Source: Harmonia axyridis (lineage: Eukaryota; Arthropoda; Insecta; Coleoptera; Coccinellidae). From it: a stretch of DNA of 64,000 nt. The stretch spans positions 30,876,001 through 30,940,000 of the forward strand of contig NC_059503.1 in assembly GCF_914767665.1 (NCBI RefSeq), given 5' to 3'. The position numbers and the translations under genes were made by a program. Within the stretch, counting starts at the first letter, position 1; each line of letters opens with the position of its first letter. Of this stretch, positions 12,406 through 25,455 are shown in pieces. The notes under the pieces were generated by a model that was given only the letters and a program-made list of their open reading frames with translations, ran no database searches and was not told the origin of the DNA.

Positions 12406-13019
12406 GCAATTTTTAGCGAATGAAGTCGGATATTTATTTGCTTCATACGACGAGCTGCCACCACACGAACATTGTTTTTCGCGCCACCTGCTGGCTTGGG
12501 ATGATACTCTAGTCTAGAGTCTAGTGGGTCTGGCACCATAGATTAATAAAAAGTGGAACCCTTAATCTATGGTCTGGCACTGTAGGTCCAGAAAAACTCG
12601 GTTCATATTAATGTTCTGTGTTCAAAACTAGGAAAAATTTAAATTCAGTTTCGAAAAGACATGAGAAATAGAATCCACGGCAAACTATATCATGCCTTAT
12701 GGCTTCAAAACGAATGATTAATTCAGATAGTTGAAATCACAGGACACTAATATATTGAAATTTCACATTCGAAAGCACCGAGAGATCTTAGGAACCGAAT
12801 CCTTTATTCGATTTCTCATTGCCATAGATTTATAATTTCTATATTCATAGATTAATAACGATTCTATAGACATTCATTTCTCTATGAACGTTTCTATGTT
12901 TTCGTTCGAATTTGTCTGTTGGACGTTAAAATTTTTATTAGGATAATTTTGAAGTTTTTACTTTCATTGTTTGAACAGCGAGTTAAACAATTCTATGAAT
13001 ATTGAAAACTATATATAAA
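12406..13019. other. Upstream region of the condensin gene
   Basis: No coding sequence was recognised. The stretch just before 13020 presumably holds the promoter and 5' UTR of the NCAPD2 gene. A short upstream ATG frame beginning at 12995 ends in TAA at 13016-13018, just before the start codon. Confidence 0.45.
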
Positions 13020-16000
13020 ATGGAGATTTTTGAATTACCCTCCCATAAAAGTGAATTAGAAGTAGATAAAGATTTGTCTCGAAGCGACATAGTAAACTAC
13101 CTGCAAGGTATTGCAATGAATGAATTTTTTTAAAGTCTTCAATGCTTTTTCTTTACAGAAGCTAAAACAAACTACAAAAATGGTATAGGGTATATAATCG
13201 AAGAATGCAAAGCATATTTTTCTGCTATTTACCATTGCGATATTCTTTCAATCGATATAATTCATTCAGCATATTCAGATTTACATAGAGGTAAATGATC
13301 TATATTCCGAAAGAAATGGTCTTTGTTAATGTTATATCCTTTGCGGCGTTTTAGGTTTGAAACGATTGAACGAAGACTTAGGACCTTTATTATCAAACTG
13401 GGATGATGAAGAAAATGAGGCATTGAAAGTACAATATTTGAATATAATCAAAATCCATCTTTATTGTTACACACAAATGATCATAATACTTGAATCTAAG
13501 GAAGAAGAAAAACACATGAAGAGTTTAAAATTGAAAAAAGAAAAGAAAAAACCTGAAAGCCCTTTTTATATGGATAAAAAGCAAGTTATTGTTCAACTCT
13601 ATACCTTAATACAACATGAAATCAAGAACTTCTGGACTCCACCAATAGTAGAGGGAACATTTATTAATTTAATATCTGAAATTTGCTATCGATTTCTACA
13701 AAACTCTTCTATCAAAGGGGAGAAGAATGTTTTAACTGAAATATGGGGATTCTTAGGTAACCATACCGTTTATATTTATTCTTACTAAACAGAAAAGTTA
13801 ATTCTTAAGGCACATTAATCAAGGATCATAATCATGGAAACTCATTTGTGATTAGAATTGTGGAACTTATAAAGTTACATGAGCATCTTGTTTATTGTTT
13901 ACCAGAAGGGTTTAAATTTTTGGTAGAGAATTACAACTGTAATAGTATGATACACAAAATCATTCAAGAGGTGACAGAATGGCAGACAGATGAAAATTAC
14001 CATGATGCACAAGTGAGTAAGAAGAAATATTACTGAAATTATCATGTATCAATGCTTCATTTTAGGGTGCTCGTTATTGTTCATCTTTATTGGTTGAAAT
14101 GGCCATACTTATGCCAGATCTTATGTTACCAGAAGTAATGTATTTGACCAGATATCTGGATCATGATGTAAATTGATGCTTAGAATTATTATTCTTCTTT
14201 GGTAATTGGAATTCTTTGTTTTTTAGTCTCACACATTGAGGAATTGTGTATTGTCAGTAATCACTGAAGTTATTTCTAAAGTTTTGACCAACCATGAGCT
14301 TTCAGAGGAGGAGAGAGAATTTCGTGATGAATTTATAGCTATTTTGAAGGATCATATAGGAGATGTATCACCATTAGTACGAACTAAGGTAATATCATAA
14401 ATCATTCACTGTTGGTATTTACATTTTCACTTGCTTCGCCTTTTTTAGGTTTTTCAGCAATGGGCGCGTTTGCAGGAAGAGAATGCCATTCCTTTAAAAA
14501 ACCAGAATGAGATCTTAGAATTGGCTATTGACCACTTGAGGGACAAAGGTGCCCTTGTTAGGAAGAGTGCAGCAAGCTTGGTCACAATATTTTTGGCACA
14601 TAATGCCTTCAGCTATGATGTATGTTTTCTGTAATGAAAATGTGATTGATAATCTTTATATGGTATATTTTAGTTGAAACTTTGCGAACGTAAAAAAAAT
14701 GTTGAAATGGCTGAAGCTGAAATCAAAGAATTAGAAGAGGAAATTCAAAAGATTTTTCAGGATTACAGTATAGAAATGGAGACCAAATGGAATGCAGTTA
14801 AGGATGATATTATGGCGGTAGTCACAAAAGAATTTGAAGAAGGTTTGGAAGCTCACATTCTTTCAGTTATTGATGATTATATGTTTTGTTTTTTTTTATA
14901 GAGACGCAAGCAGTAGATATTCCAGAGGGTGTTGAAGACATTCCCGAACTAATTAAAATGTATTTAGAGGAGAAGGATTACAAGAGTGCTATTAAATTGT
15001 GTCGATCTGCTGAAAATGTACCCATATGGAAGAAAACTTTGTGAGTAGATTATTGTAAATAATTAAAGTGTCATAAACATTTTCATTTTGTTGGAAGTGA
15101 GTACATTCTTGCATTAGATAAATTGTTCTTCATTTTTTAATGTCTTAGAACAAGCAATATCTCACCTTAAAAGACATCTTCATCTCTATTTCAGTTAATT
15201 AATTCATATTATAGTGCTATAATAGATCTTTATATTTCAATATTACTTCAGTTGATATATTTTTTTAAACCAAAAGAGATTCCAATAATATTTAAAAATG
15301 ATTTTTTCATTAATCTTATCATCCACAATGAATATCATTATATGCAAATCACAGGTCTATTGTTGTTTTGGACTATTATACATACATTGATCTTAATTTG
15401 AAAATAATTCAAATCTTTGTAGAGAAGAACTTGAAGGATCAGATAAGGTGGAACTCACGTTGGTATTACTTAAAAGTACCTTTTTAAAACCAAGCAACAG
15501 TAAAATGGAGCAACTTTACAAGAAACTGGGAATTCTCAAAGAAAAAGCTGAATATTTAAGAGATACTGTTACTTTTTTAACCCTTATTGATTCTGCAATT
15601 GAATACATGGTGAAATTGTTGGAGACACCTACTATTGGAGAACTCCATGAAGCTGTACAGTTTCTGACCACTGCATATCAATTCAACATTGATAGAAGCA
15701 TGATGGGTATAGTAGGTAAGTCATTTCAACATATTTAATATTTGTAGTATCCAATTATAAAGCCAAGTAATGTTATGGTGTGAAGAATATAATATTGATA
15801 AGCCACATGACAAATACAGTTTTATGAGCATTTCGATATTTCCATGAAAATACCTCAAAACCATATTATATTTTTCATTTAATAATAAATGTTTATTATC
15901 TAAATGGAAAGGTTTCCCAATTACAAGACATTTATAATAATATATCAAAAATGACGAAAATAATCCAACTTGAAATGGATTCATTTTTGTAGAGCACAAC

Positions 16001-19000
16001 ACAACACATGTGCAGTAGCCTATCCTGTTCTCCAAAGATCAATTCTTGGGTAACGACATTAAATTTGAAAGCAAAATAGTTTAAAAAGTATTTTCTTTGC
16101 TGCAGCTGTAATAGTGCTAACATGAGGAATAAATGTTAACCTATTGCCTTGATCTTTTATTTGATATACTCTCGCCAAATTCAAATTATTCATGCAATTT
16201 TGTGCTCAATAATTATATTTATTTGGGTGTATGTTATGGATTTGCATTTATCAATATTTAGAGGAAGTTTGTTCATTCACTGAGTCTTTCAAGATCTTGC
16301 GACTTGGAGTCCTGTGAGGCGTTAATGATTCTGAACAATTTCAAATCATTAGAAAACAATAACATATAATTGAGTAAATTATCACCATTTACGAAAATCA
16401 AGAACAGAAGGGGTAAACCACTGGTTGCTGAAAAGACATGTGATCTTCTTCTTGCAATGCTTATGGTTTTAAGTCCAGTCCACTGTTGAATATTCCAAAA
16501 CCACAACATCCTTTTCCTGCCAATGTGATTAATGACTTCTAAATTCCACTTGTAGCTGATTATTCATACCCTCACAAACATATTGCGTTAAAGTTGTTTA
16601 ATCAGGTCGTTTTGATATAGGCAAAGAAGATTATTTTATACATACACATTTTGAAAGTTTTAGTGAAAGTGTACAGAAATATTATGGAACTCTAGTTTGA
16701 TATGTTGTATATTTTATTGTATTTAGGAATAGGAAATATGATGGATATTTTCCACGGATCTGGAAAACAACTATTTTTTAGAGCTGCGTAGTGGCCTACA
16801 TAACATTCAAGCATAATTTTATTGTATTTGAAAATAGGACATATGACACATATTTTTTTATTTTTTTTTTTTCATGTTACTAGTGGAACAAACAGTTTGT
16901 GTGAATTTGGAGCTTAATTTCTCATCAGTTTTTACTGCCTTAAGCTCCGGTTTGCAGACGTTATTTTTTTTATTGGTGTTATATTTTCTTTGAGCATTTA
17001 TCTGTTATGTCATACTTCTGCAAATAAAGAAATTTATTATTATTATTATTATATTCACCACAGATCTGGAAAGCAATTATTTTTTAGAACTGCGTTAAAA
17101 ATGATCTGTAGCGGCCTTTATGAGTTACATGACAAACAAGCACAATCGTTCAAAAGAAAACTTGGAACTCTGTCAATGCCACCAGTACAATTTGGCTTCA
17201 TTGCTCTTGGACATTACAAAACTTCTCCTTCGTCCAGGGAATTCAGAGAAACAATTTGATTGTGAACAATTGTTTGGGACATGGCAAGAGATATTAAACT
17301 CATGTTCAGTGTAGGCACTTTGAAAAAAATTGGAGAAAGCATTTAGTAGGTGTGATGGAAACCAAAGACTCGTCACAGTTCTTGCACCAAAGATTTATAA
17401 CATCCTACGTAATGAAATAAAGATGATAACCAATTACAAACGTTTTTTCAATGAATGCAGATGGATCATACCTGTAAATAGTGTTCAAATTCATAAATTG
17501 TCATAAGGGGTTGATTGATGGGGGTTTTTTCGATATGTAACGACATGTCAACGATGCTTTTTTTTATTTTTTGCATCTAGAGTATATTTCTGTCAAAAAC
17601 GCACATACAGGTGTCCTCATCTAGGTGCATGAGTAAAGTAATTATGAACTAATGTATCGTAATGAAATGTAATCTTCTTTTGGTATTTTGCGAGTAATAA
17701 TAAGTTTGTTTCTATTCTATAATAGTAAGAGGCCTAATGTATGCAATATATAGGACTTTCTTGTTATGAAAACTCTTCCAAAGGGTAGAATTTTCAGATC
17801 TGCTTATTAATTTTTTTTTCAGAAATGTTAAGAATCATGCAGAGAAATGAACAAGAAAGAAAAGACGCCATAGTGAAGGCATTTCATTCCATCTATTTGG
17901 TAACAGATGCTAAGAATATTACGTAAGTGCTAATTCACTCAAGTAAATATTGCTAGAAATATTAGGCGACAGTGCGCAGTAGCTCACTCTGAATGTCACA
18001 GGTCCATCAGAAGCGGCATACAGATTTTAACCATTTCTTGATATGCTGACAACATATTGACGAAATGTGCAAATAGCTGCTAGTGTTATTGCTATTGTTA
18101 TGATACAAATATTGAATACCAATTTGATCATTGACTAGGTGTCGCAAGCTTTTGAGCACACGTTCATTTATATGCCTATTGCGCCCCTGAAGATTCCAAA
18201 ACTTCATATGGGTATATGTATAAGAAATGTGATTTCTAATGATGTCATTTTTCCTAGTTAGTTTACTCAGTTATGAGTTTCTGATGATACTTTCTATCTG
18301 AAATTTTGCATGAATATTCAAACCATTATACACATACAAATTAAATTTAAACATGAGCCGCTCATTTTGAAAGTGGCCTAACTCCATTTTTCTTCAAATC
18401 GAGATATTGAAAGTTTTGCGTTTCAAACTACACGGCTCAGTTATTCAATTAATTCGGAAAACTTATGTGTAAAAAATGTATCGTATTTTCTCTGAATATA
18501 AGTCAATCTGAAGTGCGTCACTGATGAATAACATGAAGTTGTACATGTAAATAAGGTAACCGGCAGAAAATTGAAAAACGGAGTTAGGTTACTTTCAAAA
18601 TAAACGGCTCATATCGGATCTGTTGTTATGGAAATGTTAGGTTGCTCGCTGTTTTCTTTAGCAGAGTAATTTTTCATAAAAATGCGATATCTCGCATCAT
18701 TCACACTGGTGCAGTTCCTGATACCATACATACTAGCCGTAAATTCTTGAACGGTCTTCATTTTTTCATCAATGAAAATATCAGCAGCATCTGTTAATGA
18801 TGCAAAAATGTTTGATATTTTTCATTTTTCGAAAATAGCTGAAAAGGTTTTACTTTTCCTTTATTATAAAATGCTGCCGTGTAATCGCAACCTGTAAATG
18901 CATGGAAGGCAGGAAGACTTTGGCATAATTTGATTCCTAACTTCAACGCTAAATCGGTGCAATTAATGCAATCGATTATTAGTCTTTCTAGTTGCTGAAG

Positions 19001-22000
19001 TGGCAAGCCAAACAGCTGCTATGCTGTGTCCTCTTCTATCGCATGAGATGGTTGATTGGGACCTCTCAGTCGCACACATTCACTCGCAGCAATATTTAAC
19101 TTTTTAAAATTCGACAACCGGGATTCGGAACTGATTTTTCGCAGGCAACCCTATACCACCGTGTTCATAATAAAATAATCTTTGATTTTATTGATTTTGA
19201 TTCAATAATCAGACCGTTGCAAAATGCTAGTATAGATTTACCTGTTTATACCTGGCTGCCCGAGAGTTCTGACCGGAAAAAAATAGGCAACCTAACGTTT
19301 GCACATTCTATGGGCTTCATACTTTCGATTGGTATAGAATTTATCTAATAATCAAACCGATGAAATGTTTTAAAAAATTTTTTTTTAATTATTAATTAAA
19401 CCTACTCTGGACTAAAATTTGTTAGGCAACCCATATGTGATATATTTATTGACATGTTAAATTAAATATAAAATACGTTTTATCAAATAAGCATCACGGT
19501 GAAGGTCGTTTTATATCGGGATCCTATACTAAAAGCAACTCGTTCTAGAGTGAATTTATGCATTTGATATCTACCAAGAGCCAGTCAATTCAATTTACTG
19601 TTATATAATAAGCGAATACATAGACCCATAGTCATTATTTTTAAATGTAGTATAATGAATTTTTTTTTTATTTCATTTTAAGAGCCAACTTCTAACTAAA
19701 ACTTTTTTACAGGGACCATGCTATGATAATAGTAAAACGTTTAATACAGTTACTGAAGTACATACCTGTCAATAATTTGGGAGATTTTCAGAATGTTTTG
19801 GCAGAATGGGCTAAGAAAGGTCTTATAGATAACAGTGTCATTGACATGTTATGGCAATATTTCACTAACAAATTACCCACTTCCGAAGAGGATAGAAGAG
19901 CCTCTTTAGAATTACTTAGAATGGCTGCTATCAAGAGAATTTCTATAATAAAGAAAAATATAAAACTTATTTCAGCCATAGCATTTGAAAGTAATATTTG
20001 TTTGTTTGAGTTGATGATATTATTCCTGTACTTTTACTTTTTTGTAGAGAAAGACGATAAAGTACAAAAAGACATGCTACTTGTCGGTTCAGCTTGCAAA
20101 GCTTTAGCAGTTGTGGGAAGGGAAAAGATAGATATGAATTCTAATGAGCCACCTTTCAAGATCAATGCAGACGATGAAGTTTTTCAGTCTCTGTTGGAGA
20201 TCATGTCAGTAAATTTCTTTGAAAATGTTCATTATTATAGCAATGCTATATCGAGCGCCATTACTTGTGTTTATAAGGTAAGGAACAGAAAAACTCTTCA
20301 AGGAAGTTTATCAGAGATCGTTATTAACAATCTTGAAATGTACTCTTTATTCCTATTCTCTAAGCTTTCAGCTATTCATGAAGCCATATTCAAGGAATTA
20401 CAATGTAATAAACACATAGAAATCCAAAATTCATCAACAATTATATATGGCTCACCTTTCAGTAGAGAGATGAGATTGTCCCTGTGAAATTACCTAAAAA
20501 CAAATTCAATTCAATTTTATTCATCCATATGAACAAAAAATTCTTAAAAATTTCATCAAGGAGAATTTTCTAAAGCATGTGTATCATACTTGACTGTCAG
20601 TTTGAGCGCTGTTACAAATCTTCCTCCTTCCCTCTAAGCAAGGTACATATGAATAGATAGAAATAAGTCGGACAGGATCAGTCATTACATTAATATTATT
20701 TCTAAAATTATAAAAAATTTTAAGGTTTCAAGGAAAAATCTTTTGTATCTGTTACTTTGTAAGTATAAGACCTCAGGGTTCACACTTAATATTTATCTAT
20801 TCATATGTAATTTCTTTCATTGTTGAGAGAGAGCGCTTAAACAGCTTTCTTTCTTCTAGAACCTTGGACACCATTCTGTAAAAGTATCATTGATTGATTT
20901 AAATTAGGGAATTCGATATATAAATATAATTTTGAATTACTATGTGTATTAACATCGTAGCTCCATCGAGATAGCTGTGTGAATAGCCAAAAGCTTGAAA
21001 TAAAGAGTTCCAAGATCATTGATTACGATCTCCGATAAAATTGCATGAATTCATTAGGTGATCGATAACCATAACAATAAATTCTTCATTTTATACCTTC
21101 AAGGTTTGCTCTAAACCAGAGACGGTTTGCGAAAACCTGCTGAAGAATATTATAGGCACAATAATCGATAAAAAAGAAAAACTATTGTCTGAATTCCAAT
21201 TGGTCCGCTTTTGTCAATTACTGGGTTGTATTGCTGTTAGTCATCTGGATTACATGGATAATATTCTATACAAAGAACTGAAAAGAAGGAATAACATGAG
21301 AGAGAAGAATAAAAAGAATGACCATCGCCCATCTAAGAATATTTCTAAGATAAATGATTCTGTACTGAATCATACGAATGTAAGTATTGTGAAGCATCAA
21401 GGCACATTGGAGGGGCAGCATTCAATGTAGTCAAGGCTTTCTTTACATATTCTAATACATTCACTATCTCAATTATACAAATTTCTCATAAACAGCGGAA
21501 ATGCAGCTATGTATATCCAGAATAAAATGGCTCAAATCAAATGCAAATGATTAATTATTATTTTCTAAATATATTGAATACCCTAAAAATATAAATAATT
21601 TCAATCGAATATGTTGCTTCTACATTTTCCAAACATATTTTTAATCATAGAAATCTTTTTATAGCCTCATGAGGATTCTATCCTAGAGGGAGCCCAAGCA
21701 GAGGACTCCGATGCTGAATTCATTCTGAGTGTTTTAGAAAATGACACCGTCAATGGTTCAGGTTTACTTGGAAAGCTTTCTTTCATCATCAAAAACATTT
21801 GTCAGAGACCAGATATATATAATAATCCCATTACACAGGGCGCGGCTGTTATAGCCTTGATCAGGTAATTAATATTTGACAATGTATATACGCAGATTTC
21901 TTCTTAAAGAAAGAAACTTGAATTGTGAATAGAATGATTTTCATAGGCCTTATTGCCCATACCTAATGTTAAAAATTCTTTTGTTTATGTTTAGGTTTAT

Positions 22001-23182
22001 GTTAGTTTCAAGTAGATTTTGTGAAGAAAGTATGCAACTTTTATTCACAATTTTTGAAAAAACAACACATGCAGATCTTAAATGCACAATTTTATACCAT
22101 TGTTCAGACCTACTCACAAGATTTCCAAATATTGTTGAGCCGTGGACTCCCAGAATCTATCAGAGGTAAGTTGACTTACCTCCGTTATCATCTTGCTCAT
22201 TTTATATTCCAATTCAGCCTTATGGATTCTTCATCAGACATAAGAAAAGCCACTTTCTTCACTTTGTCCAATCTGATCTTAAGGGACATGATCCGAATAC
22301 AGGGACACATATCGACCATGGCAAAATGTATTATAGAACAAGACAAAGAACTGAATACTATGAGCAGAACTTTCTTCATTCAGTTGTCACAAAAAGAAAA
22401 TAATCTGTACAATGTTTTACCTGATATTTTTTCTCATCTTGTAGAAACTACGGAAACTGAAGATTTGAGAGTTATAATGAGGTAAAATATCTATCTAATC
22501 AATTTTTTTTTCATAAATGATATAAAATTCAAGGTTTTTATTCGATCTGATGGACAAGAAGAAGTATATGGAGAATCTTGTGGAACGATTTTGTTGCAAG
22601 TTTCAAATGACAGAAAACATGAATATCTGTAGGAACATCATGTACTGCCTAACATTAATCACCTACAATGAGAAAGCTTTGAGAAAGTTACAGGAAAATT
22701 TTCCACTTTACAAACATTTGGTACATGATGATGAAATATACACACAACTGAAACAAATTCTCAGTAACTGTAACAAACAGCAAATTGGAAAAGCAGATCT
22801 AAAGGTACTTAATTCTGACTAAACATATTTTCCATTGGTCCCTCAAATAACACTTTTTCCATATATCTTGGAATAAGGCTTGATTGAAAATATTTTAAAT
22901 ATAAATGGAACACTCTTTACACCTTCTTCCTGATAAAGAGTAATATTTGGCTGTTTGGCATAATATTAATGATAAAATGTTGTTTTAAATTTGCAGCCTA
23001 TCATCACTGAAATTGAACAGACCTTAGAGGGTGTCTTTGAAATAATGGAGGGGGATCAGAGACCCCCTCCCCGTCCTGCAATAGTTAATCGAAGAAACAC
23101 TAAGAAAACAGCACCTAAGAAGAGTAACACAAGAAAGGCCAAGCGAAAAAAGGAAAGCAGTGAAGAAGATGAAAGTGAATAG
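13020..23182 (+). CDS. Cap-D2: Condensin complex subunit 1 (NCAPD2/Cap-D2)
   Basis: This is the HEAT-repeat subunit of condensin I, which compacts chromosomes in mitosis. I trace 19 exons: 13020-13107, 13159-13290, 13355-13756, 13810-14012, 14066-14167, 14227-14388, 14449-14619, 14674-14842, 14902-15040, 15423-15715, 17823-17922, 19713-19990, 20048-20277, 21104-21379, 21665-21864, 21995-22165, 22218-22481, 22534-22804 and 22997-23182. All junctions keep phase and give 1278 aa, a little shorter than the roughly 1400 aa of fly and human proteins. Family landmarks include LTEIWGFLGTLIKDHNHG, QWARLQEENAIPLKNQ, and the Cnd1 C-terminal block SDIRKATFFTLSNLILRDMI then NNLYNVLPDIFSHL. The tail is basic and then acidic (KKTAPKKSNTRKAKRKKESS, EEDESE). 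Two long introns (15716-17822 and 17923-19712) hold repeats and a transposon-like fragment. It ends tail to tail with Manf. Confidence 0.93.
15716..17822. other. Large condensin intron with repeats
   Basis: No nested gene was recognised. The intron contains a TTA microsatellite at about 17033-17053. It also has a pair of direct, diverged repeats around GATCTGGAAA(A/G)CAA.TATTTTTTAGA at about 16757 and 17065. Open frames at 17120-17376 occur on both strands and lack family resemblance. Confidence 0.5.
18353..18612. repeat. Foldback MITE in condensin intron
   Basis: ATGAGCCG at 18353-18360 pairs with CGGCTCAT at 18605-18612. The arms continue with TTTTGAAAGT and TAACTCC on one side and their complements on the other, about 50 bp each with mismatches. 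There is no coding capacity. Confidence 0.7.
18640..19100 (-). pseudogene. Fragment of a repeated gene family (HAFTGCD motif)
   Basis: On the minus strand the reading RLRGPNQPSHAIEEDTA, then LPLQQLERLIIDC and LCQSLPAFHAFTGCDYTAAF, then AADIFIDEKMKTVQEFTASM and MYGIRNCTSVNDARY can be followed. It is interrupted by a stop near 19020 and a frameshift near 18790. The core LPAFHAFTGCD with a following KGK is, as far as I remember, shared by a multicopy family of unknown function in many invertebrate genomes, probably carried by mobile elements. This copy is broken and lies antisense in a condensin intron. Confidence 0.55.
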
Positions 23183-24104
23183 AATATGCCAAAATTTTCC
23201 ATTGAAAAAATTGCTGAAAATCTAATAAAAATTATTTTGTTTAAAAAATTCTTGATGAAAATTCAATTAAGTCCATCCTGGTTTCTACATATTCATTCAT
23301 TATAAATATTACAATTGTTTAACTAATACAGTAGCTATGTGATATATTTGCATTGTGAATAACTTTGTGCTATTTTTCGAAAAAATTAATAACTTGAAAC
23401 GGACGCATTATAGATAGAAAAGAATTTAAGTTAAGGAACATTTCAAGTTCAGACAATTAAATTGGATCAACAACTTGCACACTTGGAAGCGTGGTTGCCT
23501 TTCTAGTGTCATAACTTGTGACTTATTACATATATGCATTTTCAAAATATCAACCAAAATACACTGTTGATATATATTGGTGAAACAACTGTTATGTTAG
23601 AAATAATGAAAACATGTTAATCCGACATCATGTTAAAATATTTCCTTTTTAACGAACAATTCAGTTGAAAATGGATAATTTTATGATTTTATCAAAATCT
23701 ATACTCGGAAGGTTAAAACAAACAAGAAAGCTCTGACTTTAAGGATACAAAATAGATTATATTATGAATAATTTCATAATAAAAGAAAAATACATAACTA
23801 GAAATCCATTACTTTAATCATAATAAATAAATTAAAAACTGAAATACACATACAGATATATTCATAAATGTAATTCTGAAAACGAATGAAAAAAGTTTTG
23901 TGGTAGAAATATCTTTGGAATATCTTTAAAAAAAACTAACCTCTCACTAAAAAAGTTAATTAATGGAAAAATTCCAAAATATAAACATCTGTTCAAATTA
24001 ATTATCAATTTGTTGCATTTTTAACTGTCTTAACATCTTAAACCATTGAAAACTGTCTCAAAATTACAGATATTTAGAAATTGTACTAATATTGATTGGC
24101 AGCC
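23183..24104. other. Tail-to-tail intergenic region, Cap-D2 and Manf
   Basis: This AT-rich stretch lies between two convergent stop codons and probably consists of the two 3' UTRs. An AATAAA-like site lies at about 23225 on the plus strand. No gene was recognised. Confidence 0.5.
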
Positions 24105-24725
24105 TTATAATTCTGTATGTTGTGGTTTTAATTCTTCGATCCTTTTAATAAATTCTGATTTTTCTACGCAACCATCACAGTTTTCACCCCAATCATTAAT
24201 TATTTTCTTGAGGTCCCTCACTTTCAATTTTTTCAAGTCAACGGTTCTGAGATCAATTTCAGGATCATAACGAAGTTCACATATTTGTACATCTTTTTTT
24301 TTGAGCTTTTCACACACTTTGTCTGCAGGCATAGACCACGACAGAGGTTTGGACATCTCCCCCAAAATACCAGTTGCACTTTCTTCTAAACCTCCTAGGT
24401 AGTAACACTAAAAAACATCCAAGCATTTATATATTTCCCAATAGATAGATAGGTTTTTACTTACAAATCTATTCTCTTTGTTTTTGAGGTTTTTGCAAAA
24501 TTTTCTAAATTCATCCTCTATTTTTTTTGGGTCCTTTTTTTGTGCCTCCGACAATGTATTTGAGAATTTCGTTAATGTTTTCACACAAACTAGGAATAGT
24601 GAGTATGAGTTTCAAATTAATGGGGCAAAATAAAGATTCTTACCTTCACATTCTCCCTGTTTCAAACTATTAACAGAAACAATGATTGCTATCAAAGATG
24701 TCAGGCAAATTTCTAAAAACCTCAT
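24105..24725 (-). CDS. Manf: MANF (ARMET) ER-resident neurotrophic/stress factor
   Basis: MANF is a secretory-pathway protein that protects cells from ER stress; the fly protein supports dopaminergic neurons. There are three exons (24725-24644, 24589-24465, 24407-24105) with in-phase GT-AG introns of 54 and 57 nt. The product is 169 aa, close to the fly protein of about 173. Residues 1-20 (MRFLEICLTSLIAIIVSVNS) look like a signal peptide. Eight cysteines are present as in the family: GEC, EVC, KFC, RFC, KVC, QIC and the pair CDGC. The saposin-like half includes NRFCYYLGG and the C-terminal SAP-like half DLKKLKVRDLKKIINDWGE followed by the CXXC motif CDGC. The last residues HTEL are a KDEL-like retrieval signal. 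A complete LINE lies about 300 bp upstream. Confidence 0.95.
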
Positions 24726-25029
24726 TTTCTCAAAATTTCTTTCTGAAAATAATTTTTTGCGATAAAACTATATACTCTTGAGTATTCAAATGGTTTGGAA
24801 TTCGTCAAGTAATATGTAAATTACTTTTTTAATTCAAAAAATTATTGAGGCTAATTTTTAACACTAACCTTTATAGCTAATTCAGTGTCTGATTTTCGTT
24901 TTATTATACTTTTCAGTTAGGTTTACTAGCCGCCTTCAAACTTCTATATTTTTGACAACTTACGTCATATAATATTTGGCACATTCTTATTGGTGCACGT
25001 CAAACCTGCTTACGACTACTAGGGATTTT

Positions 25030-25042
25030 CACTTTTCATTAC
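25030..25042. repeat. Target-site duplication, left copy
   Basis: CACTTTTCATTAC occurs here and again at 30971-30983, exactly flanking the LINE at 25043-30970. Confidence 0.88.
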
Positions 25043-25228
25043 TTCTTCTTCTTCTTCTTCAATCCTTTACTATGTGCTGGGTTTGTCACCATCTACACAT
25101 CGAACAATTTGGACCATCGAGTGGGGTTCAAGTTTTCTAAATTCCAAAAATATTGGCCCCAATTCAAGGTGTTAAATACTGAGCTATTATTGGAGATCAA
25201 CTTTCTCACGTTACATTTATCTCTCTCT

Positions 25229-25231
<3 letters not shown>

Positions 25232-25278
<47 letters not shown>
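25232..25278. repeat. 47-bp poly(T) homopolymer
   Basis: This is an uninterrupted T run on the plus strand, or A run in the sense strand of the LINE 3' UTR. A second T-rich TTTTA-repeat tract follows at about 25410-25443. Homopolymers of this length are assembly-sensitive. Confidence 0.9.
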
Positions 25279-25280
<2 letters not shown>

Positions 25281-25455
25281 TATAATTTTTAATGCAAGGT
25301 TTCCGTGGCGCATGTGAAGGTAGGGAAGGGTTCCCTCATGCACACAAAATACAACAAGGAAGGTATCATGAGGGGAAAACCAATTAGGGAACAGATGATA
25401 CACATAACACATTTATTTTTATTTTATTTTATTTTTTTTTTTCTTTCCTTTATTT

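Noticed and set aside
17033..17053. TTA microsatellite considered as an A/T-rich array of interest
   Set aside because: An ordinary short tandem repeat in an intron.
25232..25278. The poly(T) run as the 3' end of the LINE
   Set aside because: No target-site duplication flanks it, whereas an exact 13-bp duplication flanks the GAA repeat at 25043.
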